A stretch of DNA of 64,000 nucleotides from JAENVT01 sp963773085 (GCA_963773085.1 CAVYZS010000018.1:744001-808000), one strand, 5' to 3'; counted from the stretch's first letter, positions 42,792-52,592 are shown. Notes: generated by a model from the letters alone, not told the origin. Made by a program: numbers and translations.

Positions 42792-43712
42792 TCAGACGGC
42801 GAGTTCGCACCAATCCTTGTACTGGTCTTCCTCGCCACGCACCGCTCGGGCGTAGACCTCGGCGATGGCCTTGGTGATGGGACCAGGGCAGGAAGCGATG
42901 TTGCGGTCGTCGATCGACTTCACCGAACTGATCTCGGCGGCGGTTCCACAGACGAACACCTCGTCGGCGATGTACAGGTCGCTACGCGCCAGGTTGTCGA
43001 TGCGGAATTCGAACCCGAGATCCTCGGCAATTCGCATGACCGAGTTCTGGGTGATGCCTTCCAGCGCGCCGGCCGACATCGGCGGGGTGATGATCACACC
43101 GTTGCGCGCCGCGAAGATGTTCTCGCCGGTGCACTCGGCGACCAACCCGTTCGGGGCCAGCATGATTGCCTCGTCGTAGCCGGCCTTCAACGCCTCGACC
43201 TTGGCGAGCGAGGAGTTGACATAGTTACCCGTGGTCTTCGATGCAGGCGGCATGGTGTTGTGATCATGACGGGTCCACGACGAGACCTTCATACGCACGC
43301 CGTGATCGAGAGCGTCCTCGCCGAGGAATGGTGCCCATGGCCAACAGGCGATGGCCACATCGGTGCTGCAGGGCAGAGTGTTGAGACCCATCTCGCCGTA
43401 GCCGTAGTAGGCGATCGGGCGCACATAGCAGCCGGGCAGGCCTGTGGAGACAACGGTGGCCTTGGTCGCGGCCACGATCTCGGTGACCGTGTACGGCAGT
43501 TCCATACCCATGATCTGGGCGCTACGGAACAGCCGCTCGATGTGCTCGGTCAACCGGAACACCGCGGGGCCTTGTGACGTCGGGTAGGCGCGAATCCCTT
43601 CGAATACCCCCGTGCCGTAGTGCAGGGTGTGGGTGAGAACGTGGATTTGAGCCTTGTCCCAATCGACAAGGTCTCCGTTCATCCAGATCTTCGGGGTGGG
43701 TTGGATGGGCAT
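42792..43712 (-). CDS. ilvE: Branched-chain amino acid aminotransferase
   Basis: A 306-residue class IV PLP enzyme for the last step of Leu, Ile and Val synthesis. HTLHYGTGVFEGIRAY, YVRPIAYYGYGEMGL, the PLP Lys in SKTTGNYVNSSLAK (about residue 160), EAIMLAPNGLVAECTGENIFA and EVFVCGTAAEISSV match IlvE rather than D-amino acid transaminase. It is downstream of leuB on the same strand, 77 bases apart, with three 13-15-base tandem repeats in the gap. It has the normal length. Confidence 0.94.
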   Translation of the reverse strand: MPIQPTPKIWMNGDLVDWDKAQIHVLTHTLHYGTGVFEGIRAYPTSQGPAVFRLTEHIERLFRSAQIMGMELPYTVTEIVAATKATVVSTGLPGCYVRPIAYYGYGEMGLNTLPCSTDVAIACWPWAPFLGEDALDHGVRMKVSSWTRHDHNTMPPASKTTGNYVNSSLAKVEALKAGYDEAIMLAPNGLVAECTGENIFAARNGVIITPPMSAGALEGITQNSVMRIAEDLGFEFRIDNLARSDLYIADEVFVCGTAAEISSVKSIDDRNIASCPGPITKAIAEVYARAVRGEEDQYKDWCELAV

Positions 43713-43741
43713 CGCTGGCTCCCGCTCTGGTCAGGCGTTCG

Positions 43742-43782
43742 TGGTACAGGTGAATGGTGCAGGTGAAGGGTGCACGTGTGAA
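43742..43782. repeat. Three short tandem repeats between leuB and ilvE
   Basis: On the plus strand TGGTACAGGTGAA (43742-43754), TGGTGCAGGTGAA (43755-43767) and GGGTGCACGTGTGAA (43768-43782) follow each other. They occupy most of the 77-base leuB-ilvE gap. A role as protein-binding sites for an internal ilvE promoter is possible; no leader peptide was found here. Confidence 0.5.
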
Positions 43783-43789
43783 GGTCCGT

Positions 43790-44803
43790 CTAGCCTGCCA
43801 CGGCAGCGGCGATTTGTGAACCGATCTCGCTGGTGCTGCCGGTACCACTGTGCGAGGCACAGGCAGCACGAATCCGGGAGGCCGTCTCGCCCTCACCGAG
43901 AAAATCGAGCATCAGGGCCGCGCTGAGGATCGCGGCGATGGGGTTGGCCTTGCCCGTGCCGACGATGTCGGGGGCCGAGCCGTGCACGGGTTCGAACATC
44001 GACGGCCCGGTGCGCGCCGGGTTGAGGTTGGCCGACGAAGCCAGCCCGATTCCTCCACTGACGGCGCCGCCGAGGTCGGTGAGGATGTCGCCGAACAGGT
44101 TGTCGGTGACGATCACGTCATAACGATGAGGGTCCTGCACGAAGTAGATGCACGCCGCGTCGACGTGGTTGTAGGCCGTGCCGACCTGCGGGTAGTCGGC
44201 GGCGACGGCGTTGAACGCCCGCTGCCACAGATCGCCGGAGAAGGTCAGCACGTTGGTCTTGTGCACCAGCGTGACGTGCGGGTGACGTGCGGGATCTGCC
44301 TGACCTCGTTGCACGGCCAACTCGAATGCAAACCGGATCGCTCGCTCGGCGCCCCTGCGCGTGTTGACCGAACCCTGCGTGGCGACCTCGTGGGGTGTTC
44401 CTTTGCGAAGCACGCCACCTTCGCCGACGTACGGGCCCTCGGTGTTCTCACGGATCACGACGAAGTCGTGGGGCACGGTGTGGCCGGGTGCGGTGCCGAC
44501 GAACGGGCGCTGATTGACGTAGAGATCGAGGTCGAAACGCATCTTCAACAACAGGCCGCGTTCGATGACGCCTGGCGGAACGTCGGGGGTGCCGACGGCC
44601 CCGAGGAGGATGGCGTCGAAGTTGCGAAGCTCGTCGAGCGTCGCGTCGGACAGGATCTCGCCATCACGGAGGTACCTTGCGCCGCCAAGGTCGTAGTCAG
44701 CGGTGTCGACCTCGACTCCGGCCGCACGCACCACCTTCAACGCCTCGGCCGTCACCTCGGGGCCGATTCCGTCGCCGCCGATCACCGCAATTCGATAAGC
44801 CAT
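43790..44803 (-). CDS. leuB: 3-isopropylmalate dehydrogenase
   Basis: A 337-residue NAD enzyme of leucine synthesis, oxidatively decarboxylating 3-isopropylmalate. IAVIGGDGIGPEV start, LLLKMRFDLDLYVNQRP, VVIRENTEGPYVGEGG, the Lys/Asp catalytic region (VHKTNVLT, NLFGDILTDLGGAVSGGIG) and EPVHGSAPDIVGTGKANP are all present. The length is typical of actinobacterial LeuB. TAACAT lies 9 bases before the ATG (leaderless-like). It is divergent from greA with a 38-base gap and first of the leuB-ilvE pair. Confidence 0.95.
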   Translation of the reverse strand: MAYRIAVIGGDGIGPEVTAEALKVVRAAGVEVDTADYDLGGARYLRDGEILSDATLDELRNFDAILLGAVGTPDVPPGVIERGLLLKMRFDLDLYVNQRPFVGTAPGHTVPHDFVVIRENTEGPYVGEGGVLRKGTPHEVATQGSVNTRRGAERAIRFAFELAVQRGQADPARHPHVTLVHKTNVLTFSGDLWQRAFNAVAADYPQVGTAYNHVDAACIYFVQDPHRYDVIVTDNLFGDILTDLGGAVSGGIGLASSANLNPARTGPSMFEPVHGSAPDIVGTGKANPIAAILSAALMLDFLGEGETASRIRAACASHSGTGSTSEIGSQIAAAVAG

Positions 44804-44841
44804 AGGCCCGAGATGTTACGTGGCGATAGCGTTTTCTTCCT

Positions 44842-45315
44842 ATGACCACGACGCAGCTCTCCCGTGCGGCATTCGAACGGTTACAAGCCGAGTTCCAGGA
44901 CCTCACCACCAGGGGTCGCATCGAGGTTGCCCAGAAGATCGAGGCCGCCAGACTGATGGGCGATCTCAGTGAGAACGGCGACTACCACGCTGCCAAAGAC
45001 GAGCAGGGCCACATGGAAGGCCGCATCCGCCAACTCGAGCACGTCATCGAGACCGCCGAGATCATCGAGGGCGGCGACGAGGGAATCGTCTCTGCCGGCT
45101 CGATCGTGACCATCGTCTACGAGGGCGACGACGACTCCATGGCCGAGCGCTACCTGGTCGGTCACATGGAGGAGAAAGTCGGTGACCTCGATGTCATGAG
45201 CCCCCAATCTCCGCTGGGGGCGGCGTTGCTGGGCGCCAACGAGGGCACGTGGGTCGAGTACGAAGCACCGACCGGCAAGCTCCGTGTCCGAGTCATCAAG
45301 GTGGAGACTGCCTAG
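44842..45315 (+). CDS. greA: Transcription elongation factor GreA
   Basis: A 157-residue factor that rescues backtracked RNA polymerase by stimulating transcript cleavage. An N-terminal coiled coil (residues 1-75) carries the acidic tip GDLSENGDYHAAKDEQG, with the Asp/Glu that enter the polymerase secondary channel. The C-terminal FKBP-like domain shows SVTI-like GSIVTIVYEGDDDSMAERYLVG and SPLGAALLGANEG. The stop overlaps the GTG of the next gene (TAGTG), giving a greA-hydrolase-UbiB unit. Confidence 0.93.
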   Translation: MTTTQLSRAAFERLQAEFQDLTTRGRIEVAQKIEAARLMGDLSENGDYHAAKDEQGHMEGRIRQLEHVIETAEIIEGGDEGIVSAGSIVTIVYEGDDDSMAERYLVGHMEEKVGDLDVMSPQSPLGAALLGANEGTWVEYEAPTGKLRVRVIKVETA

Positions 45316-46172
45316 TGGCGGCGCGCGAGACCGGCAGGCCGCCCAACCTGCCACCAGGTGCAGCGATGGAACTTCCCGGCCGCGGCACTACGTTCGTGCG
45401 AACACTCGACGGGCCGATCGGAGCACCGACTGTTGTGCTGCTCCATGGCTGGACGGCGACCGCCGACATCAACTGGTTCACGTGCTACCGGCCGCTGGCC
45501 GAGCATTTTCGTGTCGTCGCGATCGACCATCGCGGTCACGGCCGGGGAATCCGCTCGCGCAAGACCTTTCGGTTGGAGGATTGCGCAGACGACGCCATCG
45601 CCGTCTGCGATGTGCTCGGCATCGAGCAGTTCATCCCCGTCGGCTACTCGATGGGTGGGCCGATCGCCCAACTGATGTGGCAGCGACACCGCGGTCGCAC
45701 GGCCGGCCTGGTGCTCTGCGCCACGTCCGCATACTTTTCGACGTCGCGTGAGGAACGGCTGAGCTTCCTCGGCATCTCCGGCCTCGCCGCTGTCGCCAGG
45801 CTGACTCCGCTGCAGACCCGCCAGTGGCTGACCGAGCAGTTCTACCTGCAGCGCAAGGCCGACCAGTGGGATCCGTGGGCCATCGACGAGGCAGCAACGC
45901 ACGACTGGCGAGCCGTGCTGGAGGCAGGCCGGGCCATCGGCAACTTCTCGTCCCGCGACTGGGTCAGCGACATCGACGTCCCCACCTCGACGCTCATCAC
46001 CATGCGCGATCGGGTGGTGCCCGTGCGGCGCCAGGTGCGGTTGTTCGAATCCATACCCGATTCCGAGGCGTTCCGGGTCGACGGCGACCACGACGCTGTC
46101 GTCGCCAACTCGAAACAGTTCGTTCCCACCTTGCTGCGCGCCTGCCGGTCGGTCGTCGAGCGGTCGCGGTGA
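45315..46172 (+). CDS. Alpha/beta-hydrolase
   Basis: A 285-residue alpha/beta-hydrolase of unknown substrate. The oxyanion region is VVLLHGWTATADINW, the nucleophile Ser is in GYSMGG (about residue 117), the acid Asp in MRDRVVP and the His in VDGDHDAVV. DHRGHGRGIRS is typical of the fold. GTG 45315 overlaps the greA stop; ATG 45366 (MELPGRG) is a possible shorter start. The end overlaps the UbiB GTG (GTGA). Confidence 0.87.
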   Translation: MAARETGRPPNLPPGAAMELPGRGTTFVRTLDGPIGAPTVVLLHGWTATADINWFTCYRPLAEHFRVVAIDHRGHGRGIRSRKTFRLEDCADDAIAVCDVLGIEQFIPVGYSMGGPIAQLMWQRHRGRTAGLVLCATSAYFSTSREERLSFLGISGLAAVARLTPLQTRQWLTEQFYLQRKADQWDPWAIDEAATHDWRAVLEAGRAIGNFSSRDWVSDIDVPTSTLITMRDRVVPVRRQVRLFESIPDSEAFRVDGDHDAVVANSKQFVPTLLRACRSVVERSR

Positions 46173-47611
46173 GGAAGCGACTCATCCTGGTCGCAGCGGC
46201 CGCCGCTGCGGCGGCACTCATACGTCGCAACGTGCGCGGCCGCCGCAACCTCGACATCGCAGCACTCGGCGTGCAGGTTGGCGGTGCCTACGCCTCGACA
46301 GCGGCGCGCAAGCTCTTCGCCTCGGCCGAGAGGCGCCTCGAGCTCGACGATGAGCGAGAGCTGCGCACGGCCGAGGCCATCGCCGACCGGCTCGGCAACA
46401 TGAAAGGTGCACTGATGAAGCTCGGCCAGATGGCCAGCTACGTCGACGAGGGCCTGCCGGGCCCGATGCGCGCCGCTCTCGCCGAACTGCAGTCCAACGC
46501 GCCGCCGATGAGCGCCGACCTCGCCGCAGGCGTGATCGAACGCGAGCTCGGCGCATCGCCCGACAAGGTGTTCGTCGAGTGGGACCCACAGCCGATCGCC
46601 TCCGCAAGCATCGGACAGGTGCATCGCGCCGTTGTCGTCGATCCGACGACCGGGTTGGAACGGGCGGTCGCCGTGAAGGTGCAGTACCCAGGCGTGGACG
46701 AAGCGATCGAGGCGGACCTGCGAAACGCCAGCCTGATCGGCACGCTCCTCAAGCAGGGCTTCGGTGGGCTCGACCCCGACGACATGGTCGCCGAGATCAG
46801 GGAGCGGTTGATCGACGAACTCGACTACTCGCTGGAGGCCGACAACCAACAGGCCTTCGCCGACTTCTACCGAGGTCACCCGTACATTCTCGTCCCCGAG
46901 GTGATCGCCTCGCACTCCACCTCGCGGGTCCTCACCAGCGAACTCGTCGATGGGGCGACCTGGCAGGAGATGCTCCAGTGGCCGCAGGAGGAACGCGACC
47001 TGGCCGGCGAATGCCTGTTCCGCTTCGTGTTCCGCAGCCTCTACGGCATGCACCGGTTCAACGGCGATCCGCATCCCGGCAACTACCTGTTCCACGAGGG
47101 CGGCCGGGTCACGTTCCTCGACTTCGGGTTGGTCAAACGCTTCACCCACGACGAGATGGCGACGTTCGTCGGCATGGTCAAGGCCGCCGCGTTCGACCAC
47201 GATGCTCCGACATTCCGGAGGGTGGTCGAAGATGCCGGCATGTTGCGGCGCGGCGCGCCCGCCGACGACGAGGAGATCGGCGACTACTTCAGCCAGTTCT
47301 ACGAAAGCGTCAGGCACGACAAGGTGGTCACCTGGTCCTCAGAGTACGCAAGCAGGATCGTGCGCCACACGTTCGATCGCAGCAGCCCGATCTCTCAGTA
47401 CGCAACCGTGCCGCGGGCTTTCGTGTTCATCCAGCGCATCAACCTCGGGTTGTATGCGTTGCTCGGCGAACTGCGCGCCACCGGCAACTACCGGAGGATG
47501 GCCGAGGAGCTGTGGCCGTTCGTCCAAGGTCCACCCAGCACGGCCATGGCCGATGCCGAGCAGCCGTGGCTCACGGCGCGACGCGGCCGTGACGGTGTGT
47601 TGTCCGGCTGA
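46169..47611 (+). CDS. ABC1/AarF/UbiB-family atypical kinase
   Basis: A 480-residue protein-kinase-like ATPase. An N-terminal hydrophobic segment (LILVAAAAAAAALI) precedes the family KxGQ motif (MKLGQMASYVDEGLPGP), the ATP-binding VAVKVQYPG, FNGDPHPGNYLF (catalytic loop) and FLDFGLVKRF (DFG). UbiB/AarF proteins support quinone synthesis or lipid handling; which one applies here is unknown. GTG 46169 overlaps the hydrolase stop. Its end overlaps the convergent putA gene by 41 bases. Confidence 0.9.
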   Translation: MRKRLILVAAAAAAAALIRRNVRGRRNLDIAALGVQVGGAYASTAARKLFASAERRLELDDERELRTAEAIADRLGNMKGALMKLGQMASYVDEGLPGPMRAALAELQSNAPPMSADLAAGVIERELGASPDKVFVEWDPQPIASASIGQVHRAVVVDPTTGLERAVAVKVQYPGVDEAIEADLRNASLIGTLLKQGFGGLDPDDMVAEIRERLIDELDYSLEADNQQAFADFYRGHPYILVPEVIASHSTSRVLTSELVDGATWQEMLQWPQEERDLAGECLFRFVFRSLYGMHRFNGDPHPGNYLFHEGGRVTFLDFGLVKRFTHDEMATFVGMVKAAAFDHDAPTFRRVVEDAGMLRRGAPADDEEIGDYFSQFYESVRHDKVVTWSSEYASRIVRHTFDRSSPISQYATVPRAFVFIQRINLGLYALLGELRATGNYRRMAEELWPFVQGPPSTAMADAEQPWLTARRGRDGVLSG

Positions 47612-50600
47612 TCGCCTGCTCGCGCAGCCACCTGCGCAGTTCTCGCCGACCACTGATCGACACCGGTTCGGTGTCGATCTCGATTCCTCCGGCGAAGCAC
47701 CCGGCTCGGAGCTCAGCGCCGATTGCGGTCAACGACCGCACGCGCTCGACACCGAGTGCGGTCAGCCGTTCGACCAGTGCTGCTTCGGATTCGCTCGACG
47801 AGTCGGAGACGATCAGGCGCGTGCCACAGATCTCCGCCGCACTCCGAGCCGCCGGGAGCGCTCCCTCCGGCGTGTCAGGCCCCACCCGAACGACCACTGC
47901 GTCCAGGTGTCGATAGCGCAACTCGTTGCGTTCGCTCGCCAGGCCGCTCGGGTCGTGACTCCGGCTGAACCATGCCGCCCAGGCCCGACGATACGAACGC
48001 CGCGCCTCGTCGCGGTCGATGGTCGTCGGCTCGGCAGTCACCAGTTCGGCGACATAGTCGGGCCCACCCGCCTTCGGCCCGCACCCGACCGACGATCGCT
48101 TCCACCCACCGAACGGCTGGCGCTGCACGATCGCCCCGGTGATGCCGCGGTTGACGTAAGCGTTGCCCACCTCCACCCCGTCCAGCCAGCGGTCGATCTC
48201 GGCGTCGTCGAGCGAGTGGATCCCACCAGTGAGCCCGTACGGCGTAGCGTTCTGCAGCTCCACGGCGTGGGCGAGATCGTCGGCGCGCATCACGCCGAGC
48301 ACCGGCCCGAAGCACTCCGTCAGGTGGAACCAGGAACCCGGACGCACACCGACGCGCACGCCGGGTGACCACAGATGATCACCCAATGGCCGTGGCTCGA
48401 CCAACCAGCGCTCACCATCATCGAGCTGCGTGAGCCCGCGTAGCAGCTTCGGTGATGGTTCGCCGATCAGCGGTCCGACGACGCTGCCCGGGTCAGTCGG
48501 CGGACCTACGACCAGGCTGCGGGTGGCGTCGGCCAACCGTTCCAAGAACGAGGGGTCGTCGTAGAGCGATGCCTCGACGATCGCCAGACTCGCCGCCGAA
48601 CACTTCTGTCCGGCGTGGCCGAACGCCGACCGCACCAGATCGCGGATCGCCACGTCGAGATCAGCGGCCTGGGTGATCACGATGGCGTTCTTGCCACTGG
48701 TCTCGGCGAGCAGATGCATCGCCGGATTCCACGATCGGAACATCGCGGCGGTCTCGTAGGCGCCGGTCAAGATCACCGAGTCGACCTCGGGATGACTGAT
48801 CAGCCGGCGACCGACCTCGTTGTCGGGGCAGGCCACGAACTGCACGACCTCGTTCGGCACTCCCGCACGATGCAACTGGGCGACGAGGTGCATCGCCGTG
48901 CGGCGAACCTCCGGCGCCGGCTTGAGGATCACGACGTTGCCGGCAGCCAGCGCGGCGAGCACACCACCGGCGGGGATGGCGTATGGGAAGTTCCACGGCG
49001 ACGCCACCACGACGACGCCCCTGGCCCGCAGCGAGGCGTGCTCGGCTCGTTGCATCTCGACGACATCGAGGCCGACCGTGCCGTAGTACGTGGCGAAATC
49101 GATTGCCTCGCTGACCTCCGGATCACCCTCGTGCACCACCTTGACGGCTTCGTCGGCCATCAAACGGATCGTGTCGAAGCGCTCGGCCCGAAAGACGTTG
49201 GCGACGGCGGCGAGCACCTGCCGGCGACGATCGACGCTGCTCGCAGCCCACGATTCCCGGGCGGCGACGGCCCGTCCGACGATCTCGTCGATTCCGATGA
49301 CGCTGCCGATGACTGATGGCTGCAATCTCGAGACCGGCGGTTGCACAGCGGCGTGCAGTTCCCTGCGCACGGCGGGATCGGTCGCGTCGCTGTCTGGCTC
49401 GTTGCTGTACGAAGCCTCGTCGGGCGCGGCCGCGTATCGGCGCCGTGCAGTCGACACCTCGTGTCGCCCGGCGACCGATCGACGGAACCTGTCGGCCTGG
49501 GCGACGAATTCCGCGGAGCCCGGTCGGATGGTGAACAACGCCCGTAGGAAGTTCTCCGGAGCCGTGTTCTCATCCAGCCGCCGAGACAGGTAGGCGATGC
49601 TGGCGTCGATCTGATCGTGCTGCACGACCGGGGCGTACAGCATCAGCGAGCCGGCCGCCTTGTGCACAGCACGACTCTGCGCGGGGGCCATTCCCTCCAG
49701 CATCTCCAGATCGAGGCGGGAGCGCTGGTCCTGAGGAAGCCGGTCACGGAGCACGATCGCCCAGGCCACGTCGAACAGGTTGTGGCTGGCGACGCCGACG
49801 CGCACGGCCCCGTTCCACTCGGGGCGTAACGCTGACTCCAGCATCAACTTGAAGCTGGCATCGACCTCAGCCTTGGTCGGGTACGGCGCAGCGATCCAGT
49901 CGTGGAGCTCGGCTTCGACTGCCTCCATCGCCAGGTTGGCGCCCTTGACGATCCGGATCTTGATGGCGGCACCACCATTGCGAAGGCGGGCCGAGGCCCA
50001 CTGGCCGAGGTGCTCCAACACCTCGTGGCTGTCGGGAAGGTATGCCTGCAGCACGATGCCGGCTTCGAGATGGTGGAACTCGGGCTCGTCGAGCACCTTT
50101 GTGAACGCCGCAACCGTCAGCTGGAGATCGCGGTATTCCTCCATGTCGAGGTTGACGAAGCCGCGAGGCTCTTTCAGCAGCGCGGCGCGATAGATCTCCC
50201 GCAGTGGCTCGCAGATCCGTTCGATGCTGCGATCGAAATCGAGTACGTCGAGGTTGGCGACCAGTGCCGAAGCCTTGATCGACACCGCGCCGACATCGGG
50301 GCGGCCGAGCTTCTCGAGCACCTGAGTCACACGTCGCGTGGCCTCATCGTCGCCGAGGATCGACTCACCGAGTGGGTTGACCAGCAGCCCGATGCCTTCA
50401 CGTTTGCGTTGGTCGACGTGTGCGCCGAACCGGGGGTCCTCGGCCGGCAGCACGACTCCCCTGGTTTCGGCGAGGATTCGACGGCGAACGAGGGGCATCA
50501 CGACCTGCGGGAGGGGTCGCGAGAGCTTCGCACCGATCATCAGCATTAGGCGATCGACGCGACCGAGCGAAGACGGAAGCCCGTGTTCGGCGACGACATC

Positions 50601-50891
50601 GGCGAACCGCTGTCCGGCGCGGCGGTTCGAGCCGATCCGTAGCACCTCGTCGGTCAGCCGTTGCACGAGTTCGCGACCGGCAGGATCGGCCACCAGTCGG
50701 CCCAGCCGCTGGAGTTGCCGTCGTTCGCCGCGGGTCGCGGTGGCCAGGGCCTCCCGCAGGATCGCATCGGCGAGCGCAATCGCCTCGTCGACCAGCTGGG
50801 AGTCACTGGGCCGGGGATTGTCGGGGGAATTGTCGTGGTGGGGGCCGCCGTGCCCAGGATCGACGAGTGCGGTGGAGATCATCAGCTTCAT
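47571..50891 (-). CDS. putA: Bifunctional proline dehydrogenase / glutamate-5-semialdehyde dehydrogenase
   Basis: A 1106-residue enzyme taking proline to glutamate. The proline dehydrogenase barrel (about residues 100-450) shows VSIKASALV, FVNLDMEEYRDLQLT, IVLQAYLPDS and IRIVKGANLAMEAVEAE. The aldehyde dehydrogenase part (about 500-1000) has VVVASPWNFPYAIP, NVVILKPAPE, AETSGKNAIVI (Glu) and FGHAGQKCSAAS (catalytic Cys). A C-terminal ~100-residue extension follows. There is no DNA-binding ribbon-helix-helix at the N-terminus, so regulation must come from elsewhere; the divergent AraC/PAS gene is the candidate. ATG 50891; an in-frame ATG at 50882 is possible. Confidence 0.94.
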   Translation of the reverse strand: MKLMISTALVDPGHGGPHHDNSPDNPRPSDSQLVDEAIALADAILREALATATRGERRQLQRLGRLVADPAGRELVQRLTDEVLRIGSNRRAGQRFADVVAEHGLPSSLGRVDRLMLMIGAKLSRPLPQVVMPLVRRRILAETRGVVLPAEDPRFGAHVDQRKREGIGLLVNPLGESILGDDEATRRVTQVLEKLGRPDVGAVSIKASALVANLDVLDFDRSIERICEPLREIYRAALLKEPRGFVNLDMEEYRDLQLTVAAFTKVLDEPEFHHLEAGIVLQAYLPDSHEVLEHLGQWASARLRNGGAAIKIRIVKGANLAMEAVEAELHDWIAAPYPTKAEVDASFKLMLESALRPEWNGAVRVGVASHNLFDVAWAIVLRDRLPQDQRSRLDLEMLEGMAPAQSRAVHKAAGSLMLYAPVVQHDQIDASIAYLSRRLDENTAPENFLRALFTIRPGSAEFVAQADRFRRSVAGRHEVSTARRRYAAAPDEASYSNEPDSDATDPAVRRELHAAVQPPVSRLQPSVIGSVIGIDEIVGRAVAARESWAASSVDRRRQVLAAVANVFRAERFDTIRLMADEAVKVVHEGDPEVSEAIDFATYYGTVGLDVVEMQRAEHASLRARGVVVVASPWNFPYAIPAGGVLAALAAGNVVILKPAPEVRRTAMHLVAQLHRAGVPNEVVQFVACPDNEVGRRLISHPEVDSVILTGAYETAAMFRSWNPAMHLLAETSGKNAIVITQAADLDVAIRDLVRSAFGHAGQKCSAASLAIVEASLYDDPSFLERLADATRSLVVGPPTDPGSVVGPLIGEPSPKLLRGLTQLDDGERWLVEPRPLGDHLWSPGVRVGVRPGSWFHLTECFGPVLGVMRADDLAHAVELQNATPYGLTGGIHSLDDAEIDRWLDGVEVGNAYVNRGITGAIVQRQPFGGWKRSSVGCGPKAGGPDYVAELVTAEPTTIDRDEARRSYRRAWAAWFSRSHDPSGLASERNELRYRHLDAVVVRVGPDTPEGALPAARSAAEICGTRLIVSDSSSESEAALVERLTALGVERVRSLTAIGAELRAGCFAGGIEIDTEPVSISGRRELRRWLREQAISRTTHRHGRVAP

Positions 50892-50957
50892 GCAACACCG
50901 GATGTCTAGGTGCGATGAGCACCGATCCACGGTCGAATTCGTACAAGGATCGCGGAT

Positions 50958-51662
50958 GTGGAAGTGCTCCGAGCGATGGCCGACCTGCTCGAAGACGTTC
51001 CGCACGTGATGTTCTGCGCCAAGGACCAGTCGGGCGCATACCTGACCGTCAACCAGGCATTCGCCGACAGGGCCGGCGCACGCAACCCCGACGACGTCGT
51101 CGGTCGGCACGCCGAGGACCTGTTCGACGCAGAGCTCGCCTCGTCGTACTCCCGTCAGGATGCCGAACTCTGGGCGTCGCGCCAGCCGCTCCGCAACCAG
51201 CTCGAATTGATCCGCCGGCCCGATGGCACTCTCGGGTGGTACGTCACGACCAAGGTGCTGATCGCCGAGGTCGACGGCTCCGCGTTCCTGGCCAGCGTGT
51301 CGGTCGACCTCCGTGCCGCAGGCGACGCGCCGACCGCACATGCCGGGGTCGCCGCCGCCGTGGCCTACGTACGCGGCCATTGCACCGAGCGGGTCCGGGT
51401 GGGTGATGTCGCCGCCTCGACCTCGATGTCGGTGGTGCAGCTCGAACGAGCAACGCGACGACTGATCGGCATATCGGTGCGCCAGCTACTGGTGCGCTTC
51501 CGTGTGGAACACGCGATCGGGCTGCTGGCGACGACCGACCTCACCCTTTCTGACGTCGCCGCCCGCTGCGGTTACTACGACCAGAGTGCCTTCACCCGGC
51601 AGTTCCGTCGTGTGGTGGGTGTCTCGCCGGGTGCATACCGCGCGCAGTTGTTGCGGCGGTAG
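50958..51662 (+). CDS. PAS-domain AraC-family transcriptional regulator
   Basis: A 234-residue regulator. The N-terminal half is PAS-like (DVPHVMFCAKDQSGAYLTVNQAFADRAG, LIRRPDGTLGWYVTTKVLI), a ligand or signal sensor. The C-terminal half is an AraC double helix-turn-helix: VGDVAASTSMSVVQLERATRRLIG and LSDVAARCGYYDQSAFTRQFRRVVGVSPGAYR. It is divergent from putA with a 66-base gap, which suggests it activates proline use. Start GTG 50958. Confidence 0.87.
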   Translation: MEVLRAMADLLEDVPHVMFCAKDQSGAYLTVNQAFADRAGARNPDDVVGRHAEDLFDAELASSYSRQDAELWASRQPLRNQLELIRRPDGTLGWYVTTKVLIAEVDGSAFLASVSVDLRAAGDAPTAHAGVAAAVAYVRGHCTERVRVGDVAASTSMSVVQLERATRRLIGISVRQLLVRFRVEHAIGLLATTDLTLSDVAARCGYYDQSAFTRQFRRVVGVSPGAYRAQLLRR

Positions 51663-51671
51663 CGTCGCCTG

Positions 51672-52592
51672 ATGCGCTTTGGCATCCTTCTCGTTCCCGT
51701 TGCCGCGTTGGGTCTGCTCGCCGCGTGCGGCGACAACCCGACCACATCCGATTCGTCGGCGACGACGGTCGCTGCGCCCGCCACCGGCGCTGTCGAAACG
51801 GGTCCAGTCGAGACGGGTCCGGCGACCACCGTTGCCGGCGCGCTTCCGAAGCCCGAGGTCAAGCTTCCGGCGACGATCCCGACGGAACTGGTCGTCACCG
51901 ACATCACCGAAGGCACGGGCCCTGCAGCCGTCGATGGCGACACCGTGATCGTGCACTACGTCGGCGTTCGGTCGGCGGACGGTACCGAGTTCGACAACAG
52001 CTTTGAGCGCGGCACCCCGTTGGGGGTCACGCTCGGCGTCGGTCAGGTCATCAAGGGCTGGGATCAGGGACTTGTAGGGATCAAGACCGATGGCCGTCGG
52101 CAACTCGACGTCCCCGCCGACCTGGCCTACGGCGACACGCCGCAAGGCGACGTCATCCAGGCCGGCGACGCTCTGTCATTCGTCGTCGATGTCGTTGCGA
52201 TCGTCCCGAAGTCGGATCCGGTCGACGCTCCGGTGATCTCGATCCCTCCGACGCCGAACCAGACCGAGCAGACATCTACCGAACTGATCGTCGGTGACGG
52301 TCCGGGGATCGAGCCGACACAAACGGTGACGGTCCATCTGCAGGCTTTCAGCGCCGCCGACGGTAAGCAACTCGACTCTTCATGGGAATCCGGTGTGCCG
52401 CTCACGTTCACGCCTGGCACCGGCCAAGTGCCTCCGTTTCTGGAGAAGGCCGTCGATGGCATGAAGGTCGGCGGCCGGCGCCAGGTGGACATTCCGTTCG
52501 CCGACGCATTCGGTGAGGAGGGCAACTCCAGCCTCGGGCTTCCGCCGTCGACCGACCTCATCATGGTGGTCGACCTCCTCGCGGTGAACTGA
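51672..52592 (+). CDS. Lipoprotein with two FKBP-type peptidyl-prolyl isomerase domains
   Basis: A 306-residue exported lipoprotein: signal peptide with lipobox ALGLLAAC (Cys19 lipidated), a Thr/Pro-rich linker, then two FKBP domains. The first (about residues 75-175) is canonical: GDTVIVHYVGVRSADGTEFDNSF, VIKGWDQGLVGIKTDGRRQLDVPADLAYGD. The second (about 200-305) is divergent (VTVHLQAFSAADGKQLDSSWESG, FLEKAVDGMKVGGRRQVDIPFADAFGEEG). It would fold secreted proteins outside the membrane. It starts 9 bases after the AraC gene. Confidence 0.92.
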   Translation: MRFGILLVPVAALGLLAACGDNPTTSDSSATTVAAPATGAVETGPVETGPATTVAGALPKPEVKLPATIPTELVVTDITEGTGPAAVDGDTVIVHYVGVRSADGTEFDNSFERGTPLGVTLGVGQVIKGWDQGLVGIKTDGRRQLDVPADLAYGDTPQGDVIQAGDALSFVVDVVAIVPKSDPVDAPVISIPPTPNQTEQTSTELIVGDGPGIEPTQTVTVHLQAFSAADGKQLDSSWESGVPLTFTPGTGQVPPFLEKAVDGMKVGGRRQVDIPFADAFGEEGNSSLGLPPSTDLIMVVDLLAVN

